Assembly (NCBI RefSeq): GCF_003479605.1 | Contig: NZ_QUHR01000004.1 | Location: 124,001-188,000, forward strand | Reading direction: 5' to 3' | Length of the DNA stretch: 64,000 nucleotides | Source of the DNA: Roseburia sp. AF12-17LB | Lineage (GTDB): Bacteria > Bacillota > Clostridia > Lachnospirales > Lachnospiraceae | Shown here: piece by piece, positions 19,601 through 27,733 of the stretch | How the letters are laid out: every line of letters starts with the position of its first letter | Position numbering within the stretch: the first letter of the stretch is position 1 | The notes under the pieces: generated by a model | What the model was told of the DNA's origin: nothing | The model's input: the letters and a program-made list of their open reading frames with translations, nothing else | The model's database searches: none | Position numbers and translations under genes: made by a program

Positions 19601-21982
19601 GGACTCCTTGCAAGCTCATATGAGAAAGAGTTTGTCTATAAGGAAGGCTCACTTGCCGGAGCAAAATTCAAAGTTTATGCTGCCGAGGATATTTACACAG
19701 CAGACAACCAGAAGGATGCAGACGGAAACCGCATTAAGTATTACAGCAAGGGAGACCTTGTGACAACTCTTACAACTGGCAAGGATGGAAAGGCAACAGC
19801 TAAGAAGCTTCCTCTTGGACAGTACAGAGTTGTGGAAGTGGAAGCTCCATACGGATATGTATTAAATCCGAATGAGCAGAAAGTGACATTCACATATGTG
19901 GATGATAAGACACCTGTTATCAAGGAAAGTCTTACTTTCTCAGATGACAGACAGAAGCTTGATATGTCAGTGACTAAGCTTGATGCAGAAGATAAGACAC
20001 CGATTGCAGGTGCAGTATTTGGTCTTTATGCAGATGAGGATATCAAGAATGCTGATGGCAAGGTTATTATCGATAAAGGTACTCTTCTTGAGAAGGCAAC
20101 ATCTGATGAGAATGGAAAGATTGCTTTTGTTAAGGATTATCCATTTGCAAAATATGTTGCAAGGGAGCTTGTAAAGCCTGCCGGATATGTGACAAATGAG
20201 GAAGCAGTAAACTTTGATACAAAATATCAGGGACAGGATGTTAAGACTGCTGTATATAACAGCGAGTATAAAAACACACCTACAACCTTTGAGTTTACAA
20301 AGACAGATATCACAAGCGGTGCAGAGCTTACAGGTGCAACACTTACTGTACTTGATAAGGATGGAAATGTGGTAGACACATGGACATCTGATGCTAAGGA
20401 AGCACATGTGATCAAGAGACTTGTCGTAGGCGAGACTTATACACTTCGTGAAGAATTTGCTCCTTACGGATATCTTAAAGCAACAGATATTCAGTTTACA
20501 GTAGAGGACACTGGCAAAGTGCAGCATGTAGAGATGAAGGATGAAGTTCCTACAGGTTCCATCGTTATCAATAAGGACGGCGAATTTGTAACAGATACTA
20601 CTCTTATGAAGGGTTACTGGTACGACTTTATCTTCAATTTCTTCAAGGACAGCCTTGCAGGAGTAACTTTTGATGTATATGCAAAAGAGAATATCGTAAG
20701 TGCTGACGGACTTGACACTGTATATCATAAGGCAGGAGACAAGGTGGCAACCATCGTGACAAATGATAAGGGTATCGCAAGAATTGATGACCTTCCGATT
20801 GGCAAGTATTATCTTGTTGAGACAAAGACCATTGATGGATTTGTATTAGATGATACACCGATTGAGGCAGACCTTTCCTATATCGACCAGAATACAAAGG
20901 TTGTTTTCGCAGGAATGGATGTGACAAATGAGCGTCAGAAAGTGCAGATTACTGTAACCAAGACGGATTCAGAGACTAAGAAAGCACTTGAAGGAGCAGT
21001 ATTTGGTTTATTTGCGAAAGAAGATATCGTAAACAAAGATGGCACGGTAATCGTAAAAGCTGATACGCAGATTGAGAGAACAGTAACAGGCAAGGATGGA
21101 AAGGCTGCATTTACCTCTGACCTTCCACTTGGACAGTATTATGTCAAGGAGATTGAGGCACCAAAGGGCTATGTGAAGTCTGATAAGATTTTTGATGTGG
21201 ATGCTTCATATCAGGGAGATAAGGTAAAGGTTATCGAGTTTGAGGCAGCATTTGAAAATGCACCGATCAAGGTAGAAATTTCAAAGACTGATATCACAGG
21301 CAAGAAAGAATTGCCTGGAGCAAAGCTTTCAGTTATTGATGCTGATGGAAAGCTTATTGAGAGCTGGACATCAGAGGCAGGAAAGACTCATATGATTGAG
21401 AGACTTCCTGTCGGAAAGTACACACTCAGAGAGGAATCTGCACCATATGGATATAAGGTGGCAAGTGATGTAACCTTTGAAGTAAAGGAGACAGCAGAAA
21501 TCCAGAAGGTATCCATGAAGGATGAGCAGGCAGTCGGTAAGATTGTCATTGAGAAAACTGACAAAGTAACCGGAAAGCCGATCGAGGGTGTTGTATTTGA
21601 AGTAAGGGATAAGGACGGAAAGGTGCTTGATACACTCACTACTGACAAGAATGGTCATGCAGAGAGCAAGGAGCTTCCTATCTGTACTTACAATGAGGAT
21701 GGTTCATTTAAGGAAGATATCCATTATACAGTAGTTGAGACAAAAACAGCTGACGGATATATCCTTGATGAAACAGCTCACGATGTAACTCTTCGATATG
21801 ATGACAATGCACCGGATGTTGTTGTAGCAACTCTTAAGCTTGCCAATGTACCGACAGAGCCTAAGCTTCCACAGACAGGCGACAATGCAAATCCACTTCT
21901 TTACCTTGGAATCGGTGCACTTGCACTTATTACAGGTGTTGGAGTAGGACTTCGTGGAAGAAAGAAAAAGAAGAATCAGTAA
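16604..21982 (+). CDS. Giant LPXTG-anchored adhesin: thioester domain plus 13 CnaB-type repeats
   Basis: 1792-residue surface protein. AAGGAGG lies nine bases before ATG 16604. A signal peptide is at 1-32 (ending TTAFAA). A thioester domain follows, with Cys75 in SAYCMNFG and Gln134 in YIATQAMVW, the pair that forms a Cys-Gln bond able to bind host or partner surfaces. About 13 SpaA/CnaB-like beta-sandwich repeats then run from about residue 310 to 1740, most with the isopeptide Glu strand (YYVKEITAPKGYVL type). The C-terminus is LPQTGD, a hydrophobic helix and RGRKKKKNQ. Blocks of three repeats look duplicated. A sortase in the same element (50628-51245) is the likely anchoring enzyme. Role in mating-pair contact is inferred. 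Confidence 0.93.
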   Translation: MKQKLKRFMAGFMAMLTLVGTLFTNGTTAFAASPQANIAFWNASVKNSGEVSELKPGYNHGKILYSILDGNSAYCMNFGLRADGGQLMNSYDDASTSMSAQQRKLLSYCLYYGFNSTQKAAPSNSQCNEYIATQAMVWVIVADIFGTGSGDSAARKLCNTAPSPDSSYSYYERLRDNINSSYNATLPSFASRRTSEAPTYELKWNEGSQRFETTLSDSNGVLSDFDFGISGYSVDKNGNSITISSTNVNTTATTGTFTSNAGKVETTSSCVFWLTGKSGYQEFISERPTADPIKAYIKVKTENIGYGELTKTDESSGVKLSGAVYGIYSDSGCTNRVQTMTTDGNGYAKSAALVAGTYYVKEITAPKGYVLSGKVHTLTVKAGQTTGISATDKEQLGAITIYKEGEVLSSWNGSNFTYEKKKLSGAAFKVTAGADIYKADGTKVYNAGDVVAESLTTGTDGQVVLSDLHLGTYVVTEIKSIDGYTINTTPQTVAVEYKDQTVTVQYESTTIENTRQKADVFVVKKDSDTENPLDGGKYTLYAGNDIKNYAGQVIVTKGTALETVTTGEDGKASYSVDLPISNGYYIQETQAPYAYIRNSKDVYSFNFNVLPETQAKASFSHTFVNDRTTAKIHIYKVDKESGKAAAQGDASLEGAVYGLYARNDIVHPDGATGVVFKAGDLVATLTTDKNGEAEVNNLYLGNYYVKEITPSEGYLLDKEEHDVVCDYEGDLVAEVSRSTTSAEQVIKQPFQLIKVSDNGDDTEAGLLAGAEFTAYLKSSLSVKADGSYDYNKATPVVIGENGATTITSDDKGHAVSIAIPYGTYVVVESKTPHNMKTIKPFEVKISENHPDKPQTWRVFLDREFTAKLRVIKKDSDTKQTVLVPNAEFKIFNIDKNEYVKQYTTYPSKVEHTSFFTDDDGDLILPEALKIGNYRIEEVSAPYGYVVNDKYVNISVDTDTAFETDGDTNDAIITVEYSDAPAVGEMTVEKKGEVLDGFKGGLLASSYEKEFVYKEGSLAGAKFKVYAAEDIYTADNQKDADGNRIKYYSKGDLVTTLTTGKDGKATAKKLPLGQYRVVEVEAPYGYVLNPNEQKVTFTYVDDKTPVIKESLTFSDDRQKLDMSVTKLDAEDKTPIAGAVFGLYADEDIKNADGKVIIDKGTLLEKATSDENGKIAFVKDYPFAKYVARELVKPAGYVTNEEAVNFDTKYQGQDVKTAVYNSEYKNTPTTFEFTKTDITSGAELTGATLTVLDKDGNVVDTWTSDAKEAHVIKRLVVGETYTLREEFAPYGYLKATDIQFTVEDTGKVQHVEMKDEVPTGSIVINKDGEFVTDTTLMKGYWYDFIFNFFKDSLAGVTFDVYAKENIVSADGLDTVYHKAGDKVATIVTNDKGIARIDDLPIGKYYLVETKTIDGFVLDDTPIEADLSYIDQNTKVVFAGMDVTNERQKVQITVTKTDSETKKALEGAVFGLFAKEDIVNKDGTVIVKADTQIERTVTGKDGKAAFTSDLPLGQYYVKEIEAPKGYVKSDKIFDVDASYQGDKVKVIEFEAAFENAPIKVEISKTDITGKKELPGAKLSVIDADGKLIESWTSEAGKTHMIERLPVGKYTLREESAPYGYKVASDVTFEVKETAEIQKVSMKDEQAVGKIVIEKTDKVTGKPIEGVVFEVRDKDGKVLDTLTTDKNGHAESKELPICTYNEDGSFKEDIHYTVVETKTADGYILDETAHDVTLRYDDNAPDVVVATLKLANVPTEPKLPQTGDNANPLLYLGIGALALITGVGVGLRGRKKKKNQ

Positions 21983-22005
21983 CAATTAAAGAACTATTAA
22001 CCCGG

Positions 22006-22038
22006 CAGGGAATGTAAGCCTAAGACTTATGTTCCCTG
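22006..22038 (+). promoter_or_regulatory. Hairpin with conserved apex, downstream of the adhesin gene
   Basis: CAGGGAA-tg-TAAG (22006-22018) with CTTA-tg-TTCCCTG (22026-22038). Apex shared with the hairpin at 16539-16570. Followed by tcattttagttt, a weak T tract, then the ribosome site of the next gene. Confidence 0.65.
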
Positions 22039-22066
22039 TCATTTTAGTTTTACGGAGGAAACGAAA

Positions 22067-22411
22067 GTGGTTGGAGAAAGAATCAGATATTACAGAAAAC
22101 AGCAGAAGCTGACGCTCAGGGAATTAGGAGAAAAATGTGGCTTTATGAATCGTGGGGATGTAAGGATTGCCCAGTACGAGAATGGTTCGAGAACCCCTAA
22201 GACAGGAACACTGAAAAGAATTGCTGCAGCTCTGGGAGTAGAACCGGAAGAATTGTTCTGTGAAGATTGCAGAAAATGTATGTTTTTGAAGAATTATTAC
22301 AGAAAGAAAAGAGGTCATTTAATTCCGGATGAGGGGATAGATGAAGACTACAGCTACAGGAAACATGCAGATCCCGATGATGAAGGGATTTTATACGACA
22401 ATTTAGATTAA
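22067..22411 (+). CDS. XRE-family helix-turn-helix regulator
   Basis: 114 residues, GTG start at 22067 after CGGAGGA. HTH_3 domain at 1-65 (RIRYYRKQQKLTLRELGEKC, RTPKTGTLKRIAAALGVEPE). The C-terminal part has a Cys pair (FCEDCRKCMFL) and an acidic tail; possibly metal or redox sensing, which is only inference. It lies between the adhesin and replication-type genes, so it may control either. Confidence 0.85.
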   Translation: MVGERIRYYRKQQKLTLRELGEKCGFMNRGDVRIAQYENGSRTPKTGTLKRIAAALGVEPEELFCEDCRKCMFLKNYYRKKRGHLIPDEGIDEDYSYRKHADPDDEGILYDNLD

Positions 22412-22425
22412 GGAGGAACCGTAAT

Positions 22426-23421
22426 ATGATGAATTATGAGATTTTTAAGGAAGTAGTAAAGGAAAAGTTTCTGGATTATATGCCGGAGAAGTACAAAGGG
22501 ATGGAGGTTGTGACTGCACCTGTTGAAAAGGTAAATATGACTCTTGATGGGTTAAGCCTCAGAGAAGAGGGCAAGCATATCTCACCTACCATTTATATCA
22601 ACGATATGTATAAGAGATATCAGAACTGTGAGGACTTGGAACAGACAATTATGGGAGCCTGTGATGTTATGGTGAAAGCATTTGAAGAGATTCCACCGGT
22701 TAGTGTGGATAGCATCTTAAAAGATGCCAGTGAAAGGGTTGTGTTTCAGATTATCAATACACAGCAGAATAAGTCGTTTTTGGAGAAGGTTCCGCACAGG
22801 GAGTTCCAGGATCTCTCTATTGTGTACAGAGTAGTGATTAATGAAGATAAGAATGGTATTCAGAGTACAAAAGTTACCGATGAACTTGCTGGCAGACTCG
22901 GAATGAATGAGGAACAGCTGTTTAAGTGTGCTGCGGAGAATACCAGAAGACTTTTCCCGCCTACGGTAAGAAGCATGAATGATGTGATGAAGGATATGTT
23001 TTTAAAGGATGGCATGCCGGAAGAGATTGCAGAGATGATGATTGGAGAGATTCCACCGGAGCAGACATTGTGGGTGATTTCCAACAGTAAAGGTATTAAT
23101 GGTGCGGTAAATATGCTCTATGAGAATGAACTGCATGATTTGGCAGAAAACCTTGGCAGTGATCTTTATATCTTACCTTCAAGTGTGCATGAGGTGCTTG
23201 CCGTATCCTCAGAAATGGGAAGCCCGGAGGAACTTGCAGAAATGGTTGTACAGGTCAACATGGAAGCTGTAGACCTCGATGAGAGACTTTCCAATCAGGT
23301 ATATCACTATGATAAGGATTTAAGAAAGCTCACACTTGCTACAGACACTCCGAATAAGAGACTCGATGGCATTGTGGCAGAACCACCGCTTGTATATGAC
23401 TCTAAGGAAAAGTCCAAATAG
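22426..23421 (+). CDS. DUF5688 family protein
   Basis: 331 residues, soluble, acidic, AAGGAGG upstream of ATG ATG. I recognise the pattern of DUF5688, a family common in clostridial ICEs: an N-terminal half (MEVVTAPVEKVNMTLDGLSL, TIYINDMYKRYQNCEDLEQT) and a C-terminal half (LFPPTVRSMNDVMKDMF, LWVISNSKGINGAVNMLYE, LGSDLYILPSSVHEVLAV). No catalytic motif is evident. Function unknown. Confidence 0.8.
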   Translation: MMNYEIFKEVVKEKFLDYMPEKYKGMEVVTAPVEKVNMTLDGLSLREEGKHISPTIYINDMYKRYQNCEDLEQTIMGACDVMVKAFEEIPPVSVDSILKDASERVVFQIINTQQNKSFLEKVPHREFQDLSIVYRVVINEDKNGIQSTKVTDELAGRLGMNEEQLFKCAAENTRRLFPPTVRSMNDVMKDMFLKDGMPEEIAEMMIGEIPPEQTLWVISNSKGINGAVNMLYENELHDLAENLGSDLYILPSSVHEVLAVSSEMGSPEELAEMVVQVNMEAVDLDERLSNQVYHYDKDLRKLTLATDTPNKRLDGIVAEPPLVYDSKEKSK

Positions 23422-23430
23422 GAGGCAGTT

Positions 23431-23547
23431 ATGGAGCAGGAACTTACAATGGAAGAACTCATTGCTCTCATAAACAGCCAGAAAGGTGACTTTGTTATCC
23501 GTGTCGAGTTTGGAGAGGAGGCGGTGTCTGATGCCAAAGAAGAATGA
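23431..23547 (+). CDS. Small acidic ORF coupled to the RadC/JAB gene
   Basis: 38 residues (MEQELTMEELIALINSQKGD onward, ending SDAKEE) preceded by GGAGG five bases before the ATG; its 3' end overlaps the next start at 23531. The tight packing suggests real translation and coupling. No family recognised. Confidence 0.45.
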   Translation: MEQELTMEELIALINSQKGDFVIRVEFGEEAVSDAKEE

Positions 23548-24070
23548 CTTCAAGCTTGATGTGGTTTCGGTAAGACTTGTAAAGGATGCTCCGATTTATT
23601 CGGAGCACACCTTTAATAATCCGGCGGATATAGCTGCTGTCATGGGAGACTGTATGTGCCAGTTTGACAGGGAAGTAGTGTGTGTGGTCAATCTAAGGTC
23701 AGATTTAAAACCTATCAATGTGCATTTTGCAAGTGTTGGTTCTTTAAATGAGGCAATGGCACATCCGAGAGAGCTGTTTAAATCAAGTATCTTAAGCAAT
23801 GCTGCAAGCATGATGTTAATCCATTGTCATCCATCCGGAAATGTATTCCCAAGCAAGGCAGACACGATGATGACAGACCGCATGAACAAGCTGTGTGAAC
23901 TGATGGGAATACCGCTCATTGATCATATCATAGTCGGTGGAGACAATCGTGAATTTTTCAGTTTCAGGGAAAAAGGCATGATTGATAATCCTAAGATTAC
24001 CTTGAGCACAGATTACCGGACACTTGATATCAAGTCACCGCTTGTAGCAGAGCAGGGAAAGGCAAGGTGA
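23531..24070 (+). CDS. RadC/JAB-domain protein of the element
   Basis: 179 residues. The JAB metalloprotease-like fold of RadC proteins: SSILSNAASMMLIHCHPSGN with the H-x-H-P-S-G metal motif, a following Asp in SKADTMMTDRM, and LIDHIIVGG. Lacks the N-terminal helix-hairpin-helix of full RadC. Such short RadC-like genes are standard ICE and plasmid passengers; activity is unproven. The start at 23531 follows GAGGAGG (23515-23521); an in-frame earlier opening has no site. Confidence 0.85.
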   Translation: MPKKNDFKLDVVSVRLVKDAPIYSEHTFNNPADIAAVMGDCMCQFDREVVCVVNLRSDLKPINVHFASVGSLNEAMAHPRELFKSSILSNAASMMLIHCHPSGNVFPSKADTMMTDRMNKLCELMGIPLIDHIIVGGDNREFFSFREKGMIDNPKITLSTDYRTLDIKSPLVAEQGKAR

Positions 24071-24074
24071 AAGC

Positions 24075-25052
24075 ATGGATGGAAGATTTACGGATGAAGA
24101 GCTTGTCATAGCAAAGAGTGTTGACCTGTGTGCAGTTGCAGAAAGCCTTGGGTATACAGTAAAGAGGATTGGCAAATACCACACTTTAAAGGAGATGGAT
24201 TCCATCCGTATCTATAACAGAAGCCATTGGTACAGATGGTCAAGGCAGTTTGACAAAGGCAACAATGGCGGCTCACAGATAGATTTCTTACGGGTATTTT
24301 GTGGAATGAGTGTAAAAGAGGCTGTGTTCTGGCTTCTGGACTTTGCAGGATACAGAAGAATCGAGAATCCTGTAAAGCAACCACTTGTTCATCAGGTATC
24401 ACAGAAGCAGGCAGAGGAGAGAAAGCCGTTTGTCCTACCGGAACCGGCAGGAGATAATTCCTATCTTATTTCATATCTGAATCAGGAGAGAGGAATCAGC
24501 AGAGCAGTCATAGATCTTTTTTTAAAAGACGGACTGATTTATGAGAGCAGGCATTACCACAATGTTGTTTTCAAGGGAAATGATAAAAATGGAGTGACAA
24601 GATTTGCAAGTATGAGGGGCGTGTTTGATAAGCAGGGCAAGCCATTCAAGTGTGATGTCACAGGCAATGATAAAAACTATGGATTTAATGTAGTAAATGT
24701 TAACAGTACAGAGCTTGTAGTATTTGAGGCAGCAATCGACCTTATGAGTTATGTTGATATCTTCACGGATTATGAATCAAATAAGCTGGCACTTGGAATG
24801 CTTGCAGATGCCCCGCTTGAGACATTTCTTCGGGAACATCCGCAGATTACTTCCATCCGGTTCTGCCTTGATGGAGATGAGCCGGGACGGAAGGCGGCAG
24901 CTGAACTTATGAGAAAGTATTATGAGCTTGGATATGAGGTAGAAGACTGCCCGCCTCCAGCCGGATATAAGGATTACAACGAGTGGCTTGTAGCGGCAAA
25001 GCTTAATCTGAACAGGATGAATAAGCGAGCAGATGAACCAGTCAGGGCATGA
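24075..25052 (+). CDS. TOPRIM-domain primase-like protein (DUF3991/TOPRIM)
   Basis: 325 residues. The N-terminal part (DLCAVAESLGYTVKRIGKYH, then GGSQIDFLRVFCGMSVKEAV) resembles DnaG-type zinc-finger regions without the cysteines, followed by a DUF3991-like linker and a TOPRIM fold with catalytic Glu in VFEAAIDLMSY and the DxD pair in FCLDGDEPGRKAA. Probably makes primers or assists replication after transfer. It ends directly before the hairpin array at 25070. Confidence 0.82.
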   Translation: MDGRFTDEELVIAKSVDLCAVAESLGYTVKRIGKYHTLKEMDSIRIYNRSHWYRWSRQFDKGNNGGSQIDFLRVFCGMSVKEAVFWLLDFAGYRRIENPVKQPLVHQVSQKQAEERKPFVLPEPAGDNSYLISYLNQERGISRAVIDLFLKDGLIYESRHYHNVVFKGNDKNGVTRFASMRGVFDKQGKPFKCDVTGNDKNYGFNVVNVNSTELVVFEAAIDLMSYVDIFTDYESNKLALGMLADAPLETFLREHPQITSIRFCLDGDEPGRKAAAELMRKYYELGYEVEDCPPPAGYKDYNEWLVAAKLNLNRMNKRADEPVRA

Positions 25053-25069
25053 GAAACCGGATTTTGATG

Positions 25070-25287
25070 TGTGGGGGCAGAAAGTGCCCCCAAAACAGCA
25101 AAGTGGGGGCAGAAAGCGCCCCCAAAATGTCAAAGTGGGGGCAAAAAGTGCCCCCACAATTTGGACACGACAAAATCCGGACTGAAGTAAAAATAAAAGT
25201 GGGGGCAGAAAGCGCCCCCAAAATAACAAAATGGGGGCAGAAAGCGCCCCCAAAGTAGCAAAGTGGGGGCAAAAAGCGCCCCCACTT
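25070..25287 (+). repeat. Six-copy G-rich hairpin array (candidate origin)
   Basis: Six copies of GGGGGC-A(G/A)AAAG(C/T)-GCCCCC, in two groups of three separated by about 45 unrelated bases. Unit spacing within groups is about 33 bases with linkers like AAAACAGCAAAGT. Copies 3 and 6 carry one A in place of G in the loop, and copy 6 has an extended 11-bp stem (AAAGTGGGGGC with GCCCCCACTTT). Every copy can form a 6-bp or longer hairpin. It lies between a primase-like gene and the MobC/relaxase genes, the expected place for an origin of transfer or replication. The open frame across it is a composition artefact. Confidence 0.85.
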
Positions 25288-25303
25288 TCATAAACAGAGG
25301 GTT

Positions 25304-25366
25304 TTAGGGAGATTTTCTCCCTAACTAGATGGCATTAGGACAGAGATGTCTCTAATGCGTATCTAG
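25304..25366. other. Two palindromes next to the hairpin array (possible oriT/nic region)
   Basis: TTAGGGAG (25304-25311) pairs with CTCCCTAA (25317-25324). Directly next to it a 42-base imperfect palindrome runs 25325-25366: CTAGAT and GCATTAG on the left mirror CTAATGC and ATCTAG on the right, with an inner ACA-gaga-TGT. The gene-free stretch 25053-25445 contains only these and the array. No nic site can be assigned by eye. Confidence 0.55.
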
Positions 25367-25445
25367 CCGTAAACCTAAGAGATTCAGACAGGCGTGTGGG
25401 TGGAAGAGATATACAAAACACGGATAAGGGAGGTGCAGGAAAGCA

Positions 25446-25967
25446 ATGGATAAAGAACTTACAATAATCGCAGAACCAGAGGAACTTATTGCCTGGGCAG
25501 ACACATTTGATATCTTACTAAACCCTTCGATAGAAGATGCTGCAATTCTGCTTAACTATATGGAAGGACATGATTATGCCATTGGCATAGATTCAGATGG
25601 GAAGATGTACAGGCAGGATGTAGCTGAGGAGAATGGTGAAATTGAACCATACCCGATAGATGATGTTATAGATATTGTCTGTGAATGGAACTATGAACTG
25701 ATACTTGATGCGGAAGCACACAGGAGTGATCCAAAGGATTTTAACGACTATAACGAGTATCAGAGCAAGTATGAAAGTCTGAAAGCAGATGAAAAGAGAC
25801 TGGACAGATTGTTTGATAAAACCTGTTATGGTAAGGAACTTATAGAAGTTGCCACAGAGCTTGCAGACAGGGTTATTGCCCAGCTGGGTAATAAAGAACT
25901 GGAAAAAGTTGCTGTAACAGTAGCAGAAGGAGTAAGAGAATACAGTACGGGTAAGAGAGGAAGGTGA
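25446..25967 (+). CDS. Hypothetical protein upstream of mobC
   Basis: 173 residues, strongly acidic, soluble, GGAGG upstream. The N-terminal half is compact (LIAWADTFDILLNPSIEDAA, MEGHDYAIGIDSDGKMYRQD), the middle helical (YNEYQSKYESLKADEKRLDR). I recognise no domain. Only 4 bases separate it from mobC, so it may belong to the relaxosome operon. Confidence 0.6.
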   Translation: MDKELTIIAEPEELIAWADTFDILLNPSIEDAAILLNYMEGHDYAIGIDSDGKMYRQDVAEENGEIEPYPIDDVIDIVCEWNYELILDAEAHRSDPKDFNDYNEYQSKYESLKADEKRLDRLFDKTCYGKELIEVATELADRVIAQLGNKELEKVAVTVAEGVREYSTGKRGR

Positions 25968-25971
25968 TTCT

Positions 25972-26304
25972 ATGGCGGATAAAGTTCATTGTATAAGGAA
26001 AACACTAAGACTTATGCCACAGGAAGCGAAGGTACTTTCTGATAAGGCAAAGGCAAATGGAATGAATGAAGCCGAATATATCAGGCTTCTAATCAGTCAG
26101 AAACCAAATGATTATCCGGAAGTAAGGAAACTTTTTAAAGAGCTTATCAATGAGATAAACCGAATCGGCATTAACATCAATCAGATTGTATTTAACAGCA
26201 ATGCACAGCTGTATTCCAAGAAAGATAAGGAACAGCTTGTGGCATATATGAAAAAGCTGAATCAGTCTGTCAGCGAGGCGGTGGTAAAGATTGGCAATCA
26301 GTAA
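25972..26304 (+). CDS. mobC: Relaxosome accessory protein MobC
   Basis: 110 residues. An N-terminal ribbon-helix-helix (CIRKTLRLMPQEAKVLSDKA, EAEYIRLLIS) binds oriT DNA; the C-terminal part carries the hallmark INRIGININQIVFNSNA of MobC/MbeC-type proteins. It helps melt oriT and recruit the relaxase. Its 3' end overlaps the relaxase start by 14 bases. Confidence 0.9.
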   Translation: MADKVHCIRKTLRLMPQEAKVLSDKAKANGMNEAEYIRLLISQKPNDYPEVRKLFKELINEINRIGININQIVFNSNAQLYSKKDKEQLVAYMKKLNQSVSEAVVKIGNQ

Positions 26305-27733
26305 GATACTTCACATGAAGGACAGCGGGAATTCTTTTCATGCAAGGCATTTGAAACGGGCACTGGATTATGTGATGAATCCTGAGAAAACGCAGAGAGG
26401 AAGACTTGTGGGAGCTGTTAACTGTCAGGCAGATATGGCTTTTGAACAGATGATGGATACAAAGAAGCAGTTTGGAAAAACAGACAAGCGACAGGGGTAT
26501 CACATCATTCTTTCCTTCAAAGAGGATGAGGTGGAACCGGACAGGGCTTTTGAGATAACACAGAAGTTTGTAGCAGAATATCTTGGCGATGCCTATGAAG
26601 CGGTATTTGTGGTTCATGATAATACAGACCATGTTCATTCACACATTGTATTTAACAGTGTAAGCTTTGTGGATGGGAAAAAGTATCGCTACGAGAAAGG
26701 TGACTGGGCAAAGTATATCCAGCCGATTACCAATAAGCTGTGTCAGGAGTATGGTCTTTCCATTATAGATGTGGAGGATGGCAGCAAAGAGAAACAGCAC
26801 GAGAATTATAAGGATTGGAGCGAATATCGTGAAGGCAGCTTTGTGTGGGCAGATATGATAAAAAGAGATTTGGATGCCTGCATTTTACAGGCAAATGATT
26901 TCAGAGGATTTCTGGAACTGCTGTCGGAAAAAGGATATGAGGTCAAGCAGGGAAAGTATCTGGCAGTCAGACCACAGGGGATGACAAGATTCAGAAGATG
27001 TAAGACTCTTGGCGAGAATTATTCACAGGAAGCTATTGTGGAGCGTATTGCTAAGGAAGATTTATCTTTTTACCAGTCACAGAATGAGGAAAAACAGGCA
27101 GCGATAGTAAAGTGCTATGTCAAAAGATACCGCAGGGCGAAGATGTCAGGCTTGCAGAAAAGATATTATGCAAAGCTTTACCGGATTGGGAAGCTGAAAA
27201 AGAAGCCATATAGTCAGGTATGGAAGTATAGGGATGATATCCGAAAGATGCATAAGCTGCAGGAGCAGTATCTATTTCTGGTAAGGCATAAGATTGAGAG
27301 TGCGGAAGAACTTGTATCGGTACTTGATAATCTGACGGATAAGAAAAAAGAAGCATCAAAGGAAAAGAGTAAGACCTATAAGGCAAAGGAAAGATTTAAA
27401 GATATTTTTGACAAGGCTGAACAGATTCGGGAGCTTGATGATGCGGAATCGTGTTATCAGAGTGGGGATACCTTCTTTGAAGATGAGCACAATGCATGGG
27501 AAAGGCTTAACACTGAACTTTTAGCACAGGGATACAGTGTGGAAGAGGTCGAGAGTCTTAGAAAGAAATATGAGAGCAAGTATGCACAGGACTGTAAGGC
27601 AGAACGGGCGGTATCAAAGGAACTTAGCCTTGGAAGATCAATATGGAAGGAACTTACTGTATCAGCTTCGGCAGAAGAGAAGCAGTATGACAAAGAAACA
27701 ATAAGAGACAGAAAAGAACAGCCGGTACGTTAG
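26291..27733 (+). CDS. MobA/VirD2-type relaxase
   Basis: Nicks oriT and stays covalently bound to the transferred strand; 480 residues. TTG start at 26291 (MAISKILHMKDSG), inside the mobC 3' end; the relaxase N-terminus conserved before the next Met supports it. Motif I Tyr is in HLKRALDYVMNPEKT; motif III, the metal-binding histidine triad, is HDNTDHVHSHIVF at about 109-121. The C-terminal half is long, basic and helical, with coiled-coil segments. Typical of MOBP-type relaxases in Tn1549-like elements. Confidence 0.92.
   Translation: MAISKILHMKDSGNSFHARHLKRALDYVMNPEKTQRGRLVGAVNCQADMAFEQMMDTKKQFGKTDKRQGYHIILSFKEDEVEPDRAFEITQKFVAEYLGDAYEAVFVVHDNTDHVHSHIVFNSVSFVDGKKYRYEKGDWAKYIQPITNKLCQEYGLSIIDVEDGSKEKQHENYKDWSEYREGSFVWADMIKRDLDACILQANDFRGFLELLSEKGYEVKQGKYLAVRPQGMTRFRRCKTLGENYSQEAIVERIAKEDLSFYQSQNEEKQAAIVKCYVKRYRRAKMSGLQKRYYAKLYRIGKLKKKPYSQVWKYRDDIRKMHKLQEQYLFLVRHKIESAEELVSVLDNLTDKKKEASKEKSKTYKAKERFKDIFDKAEQIRELDDAESCYQSGDTFFEDEHNAWERLNTELLAQGYSVEEVESLRKKYESKYAQDCKAERAVSKELSLGRSIWKELTVSASAEEKQYDKETIRDRKEQPVR

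Noticed and set aside
19967..20728. 253-residue minus-strand open frame within the adhesin gene
   Set aside because: Shadow of the repeat-rich coding strand; Cys/Leu/Ile-rich composition, no ribosome site or recognisable domain.
25049..25258. 69-residue plus-strand and two minus-strand open frames across the G-rich array
   Set aside because: They follow from the repeat unit length and composition; no ribosome site precedes them and the peptide is just a translated repeat.
25070..25287. Hairpin array considered as a CRISPR array
   Set aside because: Units are palindromes with very short, similar linkers of about 13 bases, no 30-40 base unique spacers and no cas genes.
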